From Candidatus Sabulitectum sp. (lineage in GTDB: Bacteria; Fermentibacterota; Fermentibacteria; Fermentibacterales; JCC-6), in assembly GCA_023145375.1 (NCBI GenBank), contig JAGLDY010000012.1, positions 109,861-173,860 on the forward strand: a DNA stretch of 64,000 bases, written 5' to 3'. The first letter of the stretch is position 1; each line of letters opens with the position of its first letter. The position numbers and the translations under genes were made by a program. The notes under the pieces are model-generated. The model did no database searches, had not been told where the DNA came from, and saw only the letters and a program-made list of their open reading frames with translations. Below are positions 43,571-52,731 of this stretch, piece by piece.

Positions 43571-43843
43571 GTGTTACATGGAAGGTCCACGGGTTTCTGG
43601 ATTTTCATTGCACTTGCAGGCATGATGACCGGTACTGTTTTCGGTGAGGCCATAGGTGCCATCCTGCCGGATAACTCTGTGGCTCTCAGGCAGTTCTTCA
43701 GCGGAGGGGCTGAGTTCAGTGTTGGACCTATAGGGTTCGATCTTCACATACTCAGACTCCACCTGACTGAGATTGCTGTTAAGCTTAACATCATGACTTT
43801 TGCCGGTCTTCTTGCGGTGGGTGTTCTCTACAAATGGTTCTGA
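43571..43843 (+). CDS. DUF4321 small membrane protein
   Basis: A 90-residue protein with two membrane segments (about residues 8-30 and 72-90), consistent with the DUF4321 family: FGEAIGAILPD in the first loop and LHLTEIAVKLNIMTFAGLLAVG in the last helix. Its role is unknown. It starts at GTG 43571, and tatA begins 19 nt after its stop, so the two are likely cotranscribed, an association seen with export or division genes elsewhere. Confidence 0.7.
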   Translation: MLHGRSTGFWIFIALAGMMTGTVFGEAIGAILPDNSVALRQFFSGGAEFSVGPIGFDLHILRLHLTEIAVKLNIMTFAGLLAVGVLYKWF

Positions 43844-43862
43844 CAGCACAAGGGGGTTGATT

Positions 43863-44066
43863 TTGGGCAGGATTGGAACAACGGAACTTATTCTGATTCT
43901 TGTTGTGCTTCTTCTTCTTTTTGGAGCAAAGAGGATACCTGACATTGCCAGAGCCGTGGGTAAATCTATGAATCAATTCAAGAAGGGTCTTCGAGAGGCC
44001 GATGTTAATACTGATGATGACGAAGAAAAAGATGTAAATGATGTAAATAAGGAGAGCGAAGGGTAA
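43863..44066 (+). CDS. tatA: Twin-arginine translocation subunit TatA (TatA/E type)
   Basis: A 67-residue TatA, the pore-forming subunit that carries folded proteins through the inner membrane. It has one membrane helix (about 8-20), the hinge FGAKRIPDIARAVGKSMNQFKKGL amphipathic helix, and a very acidic tail (DDDEEKDVNDVNKESEG). Start is TTG 43863 after GGGGGT. TatB and TatC are not in the window. It is followed 7 nt later by a MglA-like GTPase gene. Confidence 0.9.
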   Translation: MGRIGTTELILILVVLLLLFGAKRIPDIARAVGKSMNQFKKGLREADVNTDDDEEKDVNDVNKESEG

Positions 44067-44073
44067 TCAGCTT

Positions 44074-44676
44074 ATGGCAACAGTTAGTTACAGTGCTAAG
44101 GAAATTGACTGCAAGATAGTCTATGCAGGTCCGGGGTTGTCTGGGAAAACCACAAATGTCAAGTACATTCATGGTCAGGTTGCATCCGATTCAAGAGGGA
44201 AATTGATCTCCCTGGCTGCCGGTAATGACAGAACTCTGTTCTTCGATTTCCTCCCTCTGGATTCCGGTGAGATCAATGGTTTTAAGATCCGTCTTCATCT
44301 TTACAGCGTACCTGGACAGGCAATGTATTCCGATAGTCGCAGACTGATCCTTCAAGGGGTTGATGGACTGGTTTTTGTGGCCGATTCCCAGAAATCAAGG
44401 ATGGACGCCAACATTGCCAGCCTGAGGGATCTGAAGGAAAACCTGCTGGGACAGAAAAGAAAAGGCGTGAGCCTTGTTCTACAGTGCAACAAGCGGGATC
44501 TTCCCGATGCCATTCCAGTATCTGAGATAGTCAAAGAGCTGGGTTTGTCCCGGGTAGCTTGCCTTGATGCCGTTGCATCGGAAGGCAAAGGTGTTTTTGA
44601 AACACTGCGCAGAGTCAGTAGAATGGTAATAGGTAGACTTCACAGACAATTCGAAATACTGGAGGGTAGAGCCTGA
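44074..44676 (+). CDS. MglA/Arf-like small GTPase (copy 1)
   Basis: A 200-residue small GTPase of the bacterial MglA/Arf-like group. G1 P-loop GPGLSGKTTN lies near residues 19-28, the G3-type motif is YSVPGQ (Pro-Gly in place of Asp-Gly, as in MglA), and G4 is QCNKRD. Bacterial MglA works with MglB and sets polarity or motility; no MglB (roadblock) gene is next to this one. It precedes a zinc-ribbon membrane protein gene with overlapping stop/start (TGATG), so the two are presumably partners. It resembles copy 2 at 54075. Confidence 0.9.
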   Translation: MATVSYSAKEIDCKIVYAGPGLSGKTTNVKYIHGQVASDSRGKLISLAAGNDRTLFFDFLPLDSGEINGFKIRLHLYSVPGQAMYSDSRRLILQGVDGLVFVADSQKSRMDANIASLRDLKENLLGQKRKGVSLVLQCNKRDLPDAIPVSEIVKELGLSRVACLDAVASEGKGVFETLRRVSRMVIGRLHRQFEILEGRA

Positions 44677-46133
44677 TGTCAGATTCACTGGTAGATCTGC
44701 TCCTTGTAAGACTTGGTAAGGAAGACGAAAAAAAGAAAGTCCTCAAACTCCTCATAAGTAATCTAGATCTTTCTGTGACAGATGCCGAAGCTGCTGTAAA
44801 GAATTCTCCTTCAGTAATAAAGGAAGCCGTGCCCATGAATCAGGCAAGGATCTTCCAGAAAGACCTTTACCCTTACATAGATCTATTGCCAAGGCTTGAG
44901 GATGAACCTGTGGTAGAAAAAACTGAAACCGACAGCGCAGCAGCTCCAGTAGTCAAGAAGGAGACCGTTTCAAAGCAGGCTTCTTCTCCTGAAGACGATG
45001 ATGATGACCAGGGTGATCCTGTCAAACTGGAAAATTACAGTAGAGATGCTGATACAGAGAAAGAGATCTCTGAAGATGATAAACCTGATGGTGATAATGA
45101 TGAGCCTGTTTCAATCACCTCAGCCAGCGAAGAGATCAGAGTAACTTCCAGGTGTCATATTTGCGGTAGAACTCCAACTGATGGTGAAAGACTTGCGCCA
45201 TGCAGAACCTGTGGGGAACTAACCTGCCGAAACTGTTTCGACAGAGTTGCCCATGTATGCAATCACTGTGCTGATAAAGGAAAAACAGTCGACAGGGTGA
45301 ACGAGGGGATAGAAAAAGACCATGTAGAAGAACGGCTGGAATTCGATGCCGAAGGGTCTTCGAAAAATAAAAAGAAGAACAGCGGATCCAACGGTCTGCG
45401 CGTAGTCGCTGTTGTTGCTGTTGTTCTTGCACTCTTTGCGGGCTTCTACTTTATGGATCCTCTGGGTATGTTCTCCAGCGACCAAACTGCTGTTGCAACC
45501 GATATAGACACAACAGAGAACGACACACTCAATACCGGCATAACAGAAACCTCTGAGGACTCAACTGATTTAATAGAAGTAGCAACGGACACAGTTGAAA
45601 TTGTGCCGGATCCTTTTATTCTGGAAGAAGATCCTTTCGGTTTACGGTACCTGACCCTTCCTGAAGGACTGGTTCCGGATGAGGATGTAGCTCCATTGAG
45701 TTTCCATCTGACACTTCCAAGGGATGTACACGCAGAAATTCCTGCAGAGGAGAGTGAGATCCTCTTTGACCGGATAGGGATAATCGCTTCTTCAATTCCC
45801 GTGGTTGTTGATGATGGAGTGTTTCTTGTCTATCATGATACCACAAGCGTACTGGTAATGGTTCTTCTTCACCCTGAGGATGCAGGAACTCGAATCAGAC
45901 TTATGCGTGAGATCGCTTCCTGGCTTGCTCCCAGCGAGATCGATCAGATGGTACTCATTTACAGAGAAAATCGCTACCAGAGCGCCGTTCCTTACAGTCT
46001 TCTGAAAGAAGCGTTCCCGAATGTGGAAGGCGTTGTTAGTCCCAGTCAGTTCCAGGGGGTCTTAGGTTACAGCGAAGATTGCTGGGAATCAGTCAGTGGT
46101 CCTGTAACTCAGTGGCTTTCCGATTTGGAATAG
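44676..46133 (+). CDS. Zinc-ribbon membrane protein, candidate GTPase partner
   Basis: A 485-residue protein of unknown function, built of several parts. Residues about 1-75 resemble the C-terminal fold of ribosomal L7/L12 (VTDAEAAVKNSPSVIKEAV). An acidic, disordered stretch (about 75-150) follows, then eight cysteines at 160-198 in four C-x2-C pairs (CHICG, CRTCG, CRNC, CNHC), a zinc-ribbon layout. A membrane helix (about 241-258) leads to a periplasmic domain (about 290-485) of beta/helix type, unrecognised. The direct overlap with the GTPase gene suggests it is its effector or receptor across the inner membrane. Confidence 0.65.
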   Translation: MSDSLVDLLLVRLGKEDEKKKVLKLLISNLDLSVTDAEAAVKNSPSVIKEAVPMNQARIFQKDLYPYIDLLPRLEDEPVVEKTETDSAAAPVVKKETVSKQASSPEDDDDDQGDPVKLENYSRDADTEKEISEDDKPDGDNDEPVSITSASEEIRVTSRCHICGRTPTDGERLAPCRTCGELTCRNCFDRVAHVCNHCADKGKTVDRVNEGIEKDHVEERLEFDAEGSSKNKKKNSGSNGLRVVAVVAVVLALFAGFYFMDPLGMFSSDQTAVATDIDTTENDTLNTGITETSEDSTDLIEVATDTVEIVPDPFILEEDPFGLRYLTLPEGLVPDEDVAPLSFHLTLPRDVHAEIPAEESEILFDRIGIIASSIPVVVDDGVFLVYHDTTSVLVMVLLHPEDAGTRIRLMREIASWLAPSEIDQMVLIYRENRYQSAVPYSLLKEAFPNVEGVVSPSQFQGVLGYSEDCWESVSGPVTQWLSDLE

Positions 46134-46163
46134 CCTGGTCTAGAAAGCGGGAGTTCTTCACTC

Positions 46164-48356
46164 ATGCCAAAAAATTCTGATAGAAAACTTGTTATCATAG
46201 AGTCCCCGGCCAAAGCCAAGAGTTTAAAAAACTACCTGGGTAAGGGCTGGGATGTTGTTGCATCCTATGGTCATGTAAGAGATCTTCCCCTTAATCGTAT
46301 CGGGGTTAACAGTGAGACTCTTGAACCTACCTATACTGTTCTGCCCCAGAAAAGAGCTGCAGTAGCCAAACTCAGGAAGATAGCTTCCGGCTACAAGCAT
46401 GTATATCTTGCAGCAGACCCTGACCGGGAAGGTGAGGCCATCTGCTGGCACATCTACAAACTTCTTCTTGGCAAGGGTATCTCCTTCAAAAGGATCAGGT
46501 TCAATTCCATAACCAGAGAAGCCATTAGAGCAGCTTCAACTGCAGCAACAGACATTGATATGGATCTTGTTGATGCACAGCAGGCTCGTCGAGTAATGGA
46601 TCGCCTTGTAGGATATAAGATCAGTCCATACCTCTGGCGAACCGTAGGGAAGGGATTAAGTGCAGGAAGGGTGCAAACTGTTGCATTAAGATTGATCGTG
46701 GAAAGGGAACAGGCCATTAGCAGCTTTGTTCCCAGAGAGTACTGGCCGGTAACTGCAGATTTTTCACAGAATGAGGTTCAGTTCCAAACCAAACTGTTTA
46801 AATTTCATGGAAAGAGATCTGAAGGAGACAAATACTCCCCGGGCAACAAGGAAAAGGCAGACAGTATCCTTGACAGGATCAGAGATGCCCAATGGAACAT
46901 CACTTCTGTAGACGATAAGGAAAAGACCAGGAAGCCCGTTCCTCCATTTATAACCAGCTCTCTTCAAGTTGCCGCATCCGGCCGGTTGTCTATGCCACCT
47001 TCGGTTACAATGAGGATAGCTCAGGACCTTTATGAAGGTTTTGTTGTGGATGGAGAAACCACCGGTCTTATCACCTACATGCGTACAGATTCAGTTCGTA
47101 TAGAACCTGTAGCTACCCAGGAATGCCGCAGTTTCATTGCAGAAAAATGGGGCAATAAAAAACTCTCACCAAAGCCAAGAAGATACAGGTCAAGCGGTGG
47201 TGCGCAGGATGCTCATGAGGCAATAAGACCCACAGATGTAAAAAGAACACCTGATTTAATGACGGGGATTCTCGACGCAAGACACCTGAAGCTCTATTCT
47301 CTTATCTGGAACCGGTTCGTTGCCACTCAGATGGCTGATGCTGTCGTAGCTGAAACGGTTGTACTGGTCTCGGGAGCAGATGCCATTTTCAAAGCCGCGG
47401 GGCAAAAGATAAAAGAGCCCGGGTTTTCCATTGTTGACCCCGGACAGCTAAAGGTGAACAGCGAGATCCCGGCTCTTGTTCAGGGTCCTGTTGCCCTTGA
47501 TAAAATTTCAGCAGAGCAGAAATTCACAAAACCACTGCCACGGTATTCCGAAGCAGCACTTGTCTCTGAAATGAAGAAGAAATCCATTGGTAGACCTTCC
47601 ACCTATGTTTCTATCATTGCAACACTTAAGAAACGCAGTTACGTAGAACTCAAGGATAAAAAACTTGTTCCCACCGAGGTTGGCACAGTTACAACAGATC
47701 TTCTTGTTCGGCTTTTCCCGCACCTTTTCGATATTGGATTCACAGCCAGACTGGAGGAACTGCTTGATCTAGTGGCTTCCGGTAAAAAATCCTACAGAGA
47801 AGCGGTAACTCAGCTTTACACACCTCTCGCAGCTTCACTGGAAGAGGCAATGAGGCGCCTGCCCGAGATAAAAGCTTCAATGGTGAAGGAAACAACCGAA
47901 AAATGCCCGGTTTGCGGAAAGCCTCTCCTTGAAAAGATGAGCAAATTCGGGAAATTCCTTGCATGCAGCGGATTCCCCGGGTGTACATACACCCGACCTC
48001 TGGAGGAAAAGGAAGATGCAGTAACCTCAGATGTTAAGTGTTCAAAATGCGGTAAGGACATGTTGCTGCGAAAAGGTCGATACGGTAGATATCTTTCCTG
48101 TTCCAACCCATCGTGTTCTCATACACAACCTGTTCCAGTAGGCGTTCCATGCCCTGTGGAGAAGTGTACCGGAGAACTGGTTGAAAGGAAGTCACGGAAG
48201 GGCAAATTGTTCTATTCCTGTAGCAGATACCCGGACTGTGATTTTGCCATGTGGAACAAACCTATAGCGAGAGAATGTCCCAGATGCGGATTCCCTCTAC
48301 TGGAGGAGAGAAAGAAAGGGGTGTTCTGTCCCAGTTGCAAGAAGAAGATAGATTGA
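46164..48356 (+). CDS. topA: DNA topoisomerase I (TopA) with zinc-ribbon tail
   Basis: A 730-residue type IA topoisomerase that relaxes negative supercoils. The TOPRIM domain has IIESPAKAKSLKNYLG and DPDREGEA (acidic residues for Mg), and the catalytic tyrosine is Y305 in LITYMRTDS. Three to four C-terminal zinc ribbons follow (CPVCGKP, CSKCGKD, CPVEKC, CPRCG...CPSC). GGGAG precedes ATG 46164. xerC starts at its 3' end; together with hslV and hslU this recalls the topA-xerC-hslV-hslU order of Bacillus. Confidence 0.97.
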   Translation: MPKNSDRKLVIIESPAKAKSLKNYLGKGWDVVASYGHVRDLPLNRIGVNSETLEPTYTVLPQKRAAVAKLRKIASGYKHVYLAADPDREGEAICWHIYKLLLGKGISFKRIRFNSITREAIRAASTAATDIDMDLVDAQQARRVMDRLVGYKISPYLWRTVGKGLSAGRVQTVALRLIVEREQAISSFVPREYWPVTADFSQNEVQFQTKLFKFHGKRSEGDKYSPGNKEKADSILDRIRDAQWNITSVDDKEKTRKPVPPFITSSLQVAASGRLSMPPSVTMRIAQDLYEGFVVDGETTGLITYMRTDSVRIEPVATQECRSFIAEKWGNKKLSPKPRRYRSSGGAQDAHEAIRPTDVKRTPDLMTGILDARHLKLYSLIWNRFVATQMADAVVAETVVLVSGADAIFKAAGQKIKEPGFSIVDPGQLKVNSEIPALVQGPVALDKISAEQKFTKPLPRYSEAALVSEMKKKSIGRPSTYVSIIATLKKRSYVELKDKKLVPTEVGTVTTDLLVRLFPHLFDIGFTARLEELLDLVASGKKSYREAVTQLYTPLAASLEEAMRRLPEIKASMVKETTEKCPVCGKPLLEKMSKFGKFLACSGFPGCTYTRPLEEKEDAVTSDVKCSKCGKDMLLRKGRYGRYLSCSNPSCSHTQPVPVGVPCPVEKCTGELVERKSRKGKLFYSCSRYPDCDFAMWNKPIARECPRCGFPLLEERKKGVFCPSCKKKID

Positions 48357-49225
48357 TCCTGAAGTCTTTCAGAGATGAACTTCAATTTGGCAGGGGACTT
48401 TCTCCACTCACCGTAAGGGCATATTCTGCTCAAATGACAGATTATATCCGGAGCGGCAGGTCGTTCACTAATGGGTTTAATTCCGCATCCATGCGGGGAT
48501 ACCTTATGGAACGCGCATCCAGAAACCTTTCGCCCAGGACAATGGCTAGAATGGTAAGTTGTTTTCGCACATTCTCCAGATGGTTTATGGAAACAGGCCG
48601 CGCAGAGGTAGACCACTCACAACTGCTTCAGCCACCCAGGGTCCCGCGGAGTCTTCCCGGTTTTCTCGGCATCAGCGAGGTAAAGAGTGTTCTTAATGCA
48701 TATGACATTTCAAACCCTAAAGGAATTCGGGACAGAGCGGTTGTTGAGCTTCTTTACGGTGCAGGTCTCAGGGCTGCAGAGGTAGCTTCTCTCACGCTTC
48801 AAAACACGAACACTACCGGTGGAACGGTTAAAATAATGGGAAAAGGGCGCAGAGAAAGAATAGTTCCTCTTCCTGCTGGAACATCTGATTTTCTTGACAA
48901 ATGGATACAGGTCCGGCCTGATTTTGTTTCTGAGAATGAAGCAGACACGCTTTTTGTCAGCGTCAGAGGAAGAAAGCTTGACCCCAGAGATATCCGTCGT
49001 ATTGTTTCAGCTGGTGTGGCAGTAGCAGCCAGGGCGGCGGGAGCCACTCCTCATACATTCAGACACAGTTTCGCTACCCACCTGCTGAATGGAGGAGCCG
49101 ATATCAGAACAGTTCAGGAACTACTTGGCCATGCTGGAATAGGAACAACACAGATTTACACACACCTGACAACTGAGAAACTGAAAGGTGTTTACATGAA
49201 GTCACACCCCAGGGGGAAAAAGTGA
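48353..49225 (+). CDS. xerC: Tyrosine recombinase XerC/XerD family
   Basis: A tyrosine recombinase of about 290 residues that would resolve chromosome dimers. Core-binding domain: RGLSPLTVRAYSAQM; catalytic residues, in the numbering from TTG 48353, are R140 (AGLRAAE), K164 (GKGRRER), H234 and R237 (HTFRHS), H260 (LLGHAG) and Y269 (QIYTH). A frame open back to 48251 lies inside topA and is not conserved; TTG 48353 in a TTGA overlap with the topA stop gives a normal length. TTG 48335 is an alternative. GTGA overlap links it to the next gene. Confidence 0.92.
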   Translation: MILKSFRDELQFGRGLSPLTVRAYSAQMTDYIRSGRSFTNGFNSASMRGYLMERASRNLSPRTMARMVSCFRTFSRWFMETGRAEVDHSQLLQPPRVPRSLPGFLGISEVKSVLNAYDISNPKGIRDRAVVELLYGAGLRAAEVASLTLQNTNTTGGTVKIMGKGRRERIVPLPAGTSDFLDKWIQVRPDFVSENEADTLFVSVRGRKLDPRDIRRIVSAGVAVAARAAGATPHTFRHSFATHLLNGGADIRTVQELLGHAGIGTTQIYTHLTTEKLKGVYMKSHPRGKK

Positions 49226-52167
49226 AGATCAATGTTAAAGAAATGCTGACCACTGACAGAATCGTAGCACTTGCTGCTGCTCTGGCTGCATTCACCGTTT
49301 ACATCATTACTCTGGCACCTTCTGTAAGCTTCTGGGACAGTGGGGAATACATAACCTGTTCCTGGGTCGTAGGGATACCGCACCCTCCTGGTGTACCCTT
49401 CTTTGTACTTCTGGGAAGAGTCAGTACACTGATATTCAGCTTCATCCCATCTATTGCTGCCAGGGTGAATCTTATGTGCGCCATCGCCGGGACTGTCACC
49501 ATTGGTCTGGTTGCAAGACTGATCCAGAGGTGGAGTATAAGACTCAAATATGAGCCCTGGCTTTACAGGCCTGTATCTGTAGCAGGTGCCCTCATGGCAG
49601 CCTTCAGTTATACAGTATGGAGAAACAACAATGCCACCGAGACCTATGCCATGGCAGGTCTGCTTTCCCTTCTGATCTTATGGATCTTTGACATGTGGCT
49701 TGAAAGACGGCTCCACGGGAAGCCCGCAGGCAGACAGTTGCTTCTCACAGGGTATCTTATGACCCTTGCCATAGGCAACCACCTGAGTGCTCTTATCGTC
49801 ACCCTGCCTATCATAGCGATGTATGTTCTCTACGCATTCAGAAAAAAGGCTTTCGAGTGGAGATCTCCCGGCTTCATCGTAATGTTCATGGGACTCATGG
49901 TTCTGGCTTTCAGTATTCACCTTTACATGCCCCTCAGAGCAATACAGAACCCCGAGATCAATGAAACGAACCCATCAGTCTGGACGGAATTCAAGGAAGC
50001 TATTGAAAGAAAGCAGTACGGCCAGGTTTCCATATTCAGCAGGAAAGGACCATTCCAGGATCAACTGGGACTGTTTGCTGAATATCTTTCATGGCAGGTG
50101 GGAAGACCTGAATCCTGGATTGGCTCATTGGGAAGTGTCGGAGGGGTCATGTGGGCATTCCTCTGGATGGGCACGTCCATTCTTGCAGTGACCGGTCTTG
50201 TAACCCTTGGCAGGAGGCGGCCTGATCTGCTTCTACTGGTCGGACTTTCCTTTATTATGGCCAGTCTGGCTTTTGTGATCTATCTGAATTTCAAGACAGG
50301 ACCGGAAGGTACCTCGTTGGGAGAGGTCCGTGAAAGAGACTATTTCTTTGGTGCTTCATTCATTTTCTTCGCGGTGCTGTCCATGATCGGGCTGGGTTCT
50401 CTATTTGCCTCTGCAAAAACAAGAACGGCTAGAAAAGCTGTTTGGGCTATATTGATCTTTCCAATGATCTCACTGGGGATGAACTGGTATCACTGCGACC
50501 GCTCAGGTGACTACGTTGCGAGGGATTACGGCATCAATCTTCTGGAATCATGCCCGGAGAACAGCGTGATCATAACCAACGGTGACAATGACACTTTCCC
50601 TCTGTGGTTCGCCCAGGGGGTTCTTGGAGTACGCAGGGATGTTATCATCTCCAACCTGAGCCTCATGAACACCAGATGGTACGTAAAACAGCTTGTTATC
50701 AAGGACCCTGCACTTCTCAGCTATTCTGACTCCACGATTGATGAAATGCAGCCAGTGTTCATATGGGGGCCAAACTTCTTTCATGTCTCATCTGACGGGT
50801 TACCTTTGACCGGTGAAATAGACCGTCAGACCCTGGACGACACTTTCAACGGCCAGTGGCCTTGGACTTTGAACAGCAATGATATCTGTATACCTGTTCC
50901 GTCCATGGGTAAAGGTAACCAGGGATCGGTTCCCATGCAGGATCTTCTTTTGATAGACATGATAGGGAACAGAAGTATACACAACAGAGACATCATGATA
51001 GCTGGTACCGTTTCAGGAGAGAACAGACAGTATGTAGAAGATTATCTCCAGATGCAGGGAATCGCATTCCGTGTGATGGACAGCCCTGTCAGAGAGCTGG
51101 TAAACACTGAGATCGGCTTGGCCCTTGCGGACAATTTTCTAACAACAGGTCTACGAGACCCTGCCGTATACAAGGATGACCAGGCAATCCAGATAGCCAG
51201 AAACTATGTAAGTGCATACAACAGGTTGGCATATCAGTTCATGGCTGAAGGGGATGGCGAAATGGTGGAGGTCTGCCTCCTCCGTGCGGAATCTTTGTTT
51301 TCCGCCATGCCTGAGGAATGGCTTACCATTATGCCCAGTTTTGTACTTCTGAAGGCAAGGTTCCTTCACGGCTCTGAAGGTTCTGACGCCGCCATTTCCT
51401 ATGTGGGGGAAGCCACATCCTATATGGACAGCATGGCTGTGGTATACGGTAACCCCAGTGTCTCCACTGCTGCAGCACAACTCACAGCTGTTGCCAGGGA
51501 GTTTGAACAGGAAGCAGCATTTGATTCGGTTATTAACCTTATAAGCGATGGAACCCCTGCACAGGAGTGGATGCGGATAGAGAAGGACCTTTCTTTCGGG
51601 AATTACATTGCCGCAAGAAGAAGGCTTGATGAACTCTATATTGAATGGGGCACATCCCACGAGCCCTTACTTGAGCTCATGGAACAAACAGTTGACAGAT
51701 TCACCATATACAGCCCTGTTAACAGCGGCATGAGTATGATGGAAACCGCTCTCGCTTCTGTTTTCAGTCACATGGATCAGACCTCTGCTTCCCTTCAGTG
51801 GAATAATGATGTCTCTACTGCTTCAATCGTGATTGAAATGGCGGGACTTGCGTCGAGGGGAGGCGTCATGTCAGCTGTTTCTCTGGGGAGTACGATGGCA
51901 TCGGCTGTTGATTCGGAACAGCAGGCTCAGGTTCTTACAGACCTGTGCGGAGTGTTTGTGGCAGATCCGGAAAAGGCAGAAGAAATCTCTCTCTGGTTCA
52001 TTCTTTCCACTGCAACCTTCTCCCCGGAAGCCAGAGCAGTAATCCTTGCAGATGGCGGATTCCCAGGACTCAGTTATGCGATACTGGTAAGTAACCTGGA
52101 AATTACGCCGGAGAGTGCGCTTACTCTCTGCCACTCAGGCGGGTCTATCGCCGATCATATAAACTGA
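49222..52167 (+). CDS. DUF2723 large membrane protein (PMT-like)
   Basis: A 981-residue protein matching DUF2723, a GT-C-like family frequent in Bacteroidetes and other FCB bacteria. It starts with helix 1, then PSVSFWDSGEYITCSWVVGIPHPPG, the conserved catalytic-like DSGE and HPPG loop, and has about ten membrane helices up to residue 420. The large C-terminal half (about 430-981) is soluble and helical, TPR-like in part. It may transfer sugars to proteins or lipids outside the cytoplasm; this is inferred. It overlaps the xerC end by GTGA and is unusual in this position between xerC and hslV. Confidence 0.8.
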   Translation: MKINVKEMLTTDRIVALAAALAAFTVYIITLAPSVSFWDSGEYITCSWVVGIPHPPGVPFFVLLGRVSTLIFSFIPSIAARVNLMCAIAGTVTIGLVARLIQRWSIRLKYEPWLYRPVSVAGALMAAFSYTVWRNNNATETYAMAGLLSLLILWIFDMWLERRLHGKPAGRQLLLTGYLMTLAIGNHLSALIVTLPIIAMYVLYAFRKKAFEWRSPGFIVMFMGLMVLAFSIHLYMPLRAIQNPEINETNPSVWTEFKEAIERKQYGQVSIFSRKGPFQDQLGLFAEYLSWQVGRPESWIGSLGSVGGVMWAFLWMGTSILAVTGLVTLGRRRPDLLLLVGLSFIMASLAFVIYLNFKTGPEGTSLGEVRERDYFFGASFIFFAVLSMIGLGSLFASAKTRTARKAVWAILIFPMISLGMNWYHCDRSGDYVARDYGINLLESCPENSVIITNGDNDTFPLWFAQGVLGVRRDVIISNLSLMNTRWYVKQLVIKDPALLSYSDSTIDEMQPVFIWGPNFFHVSSDGLPLTGEIDRQTLDDTFNGQWPWTLNSNDICIPVPSMGKGNQGSVPMQDLLLIDMIGNRSIHNRDIMIAGTVSGENRQYVEDYLQMQGIAFRVMDSPVRELVNTEIGLALADNFLTTGLRDPAVYKDDQAIQIARNYVSAYNRLAYQFMAEGDGEMVEVCLLRAESLFSAMPEEWLTIMPSFVLLKARFLHGSEGSDAAISYVGEATSYMDSMAVVYGNPSVSTAAAQLTAVAREFEQEAAFDSVINLISDGTPAQEWMRIEKDLSFGNYIAARRRLDELYIEWGTSHEPLLELMEQTVDRFTIYSPVNSGMSMMETALASVFSHMDQTSASLQWNNDVSTASIVIEMAGLASRGGVMSAVSLGSTMASAVDSEQQAQVLTDLCGVFVADPEKAEEISLWFILSTATFSPEARAVILADGGFPGLSYAILVSNLEITPESALTLCHSGGSIADHIN

Positions 52168-52182
52168 TAGTTGGAGGAGCAT

Positions 52183-52731
52183 ATGGATATAAGATCAACA
52201 ACAGTTATTGGAATAGTGAAGAATGGCAAGGCGGCCATGGCTGCAGACGGCCAGGTAACCATAGGTGACACCATAATGAAAATGAGTGCTAAAAAACTCA
52301 GAAAGCTATGTGGCGGAACGGTGCTTGTAGGGTTCTCCGGTACAGGAGCTGATGCTTTTACGCTTGTCGAAAGACTTGAGGAAAAACTGGATGCATTCCG
52401 AGGAAATCTTCCCAGAGCCTGCGTGGAACTGGCCAGGGAATGGAGGGCTGATAAATACCTCCGGGAATTGAATGCAATGCTTGCTGCAGTGGACAGCCGG
52501 CATGCTTTGATAATTGGTGGTTCCGGTGAGGTAGTGGAATCCCCGGACGGCATTGTTTCCGTAGGCTCCGGATCACCCTATGCTATCTCTGCGGCAAGAG
52601 CTCTTATGAAACACACAAGAATGGGACCACTGAAACTTGCCCGGGAGTCCATTACAATAGCAAGTGGTATATGCATCTATACTGGGGGAAGCCTGCAGTC
52701 GGAGGAGATATGCGAAAAAAGAAGATCATGA
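52183..52731 (+). CDS. hslV: ATP-dependent protease subunit HslV (ClpQ)
   Basis: A 182-residue HslV peptidase. The propeptide MDIRS is removed to expose the catalytic threonine in TTVIGIV; family segments ADGQVTIGDTIMK, GFSGTGADAFTLVERLE and GSGSPYA follow. It forms the two-ring chamber capped by HslU. GGAGGAG precedes ATG 52183; an upstream TTG (52171) is part of that ribosome site. hslU overlaps its 3' end, which is the normal hslVU pair. Confidence 0.96.
   Translation: MDIRSTTVIGIVKNGKAAMAADGQVTIGDTIMKMSAKKLRKLCGGTVLVGFSGTGADAFTLVERLEEKLDAFRGNLPRACVELAREWRADKYLRELNAMLAAVDSRHALIIGGSGEVVESPDGIVSVGSGSPYAISAARALMKHTRMGPLKLARESITIASGICIYTGGSLQSEEICEKRRS

Noticed and set aside
48251-48352. An ATG at 48251 as the start of xerC
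   Set aside because: It would place 34 unconserved residues inside topA; a TTG at 48353 gives the normal recombinase N terminus and length.
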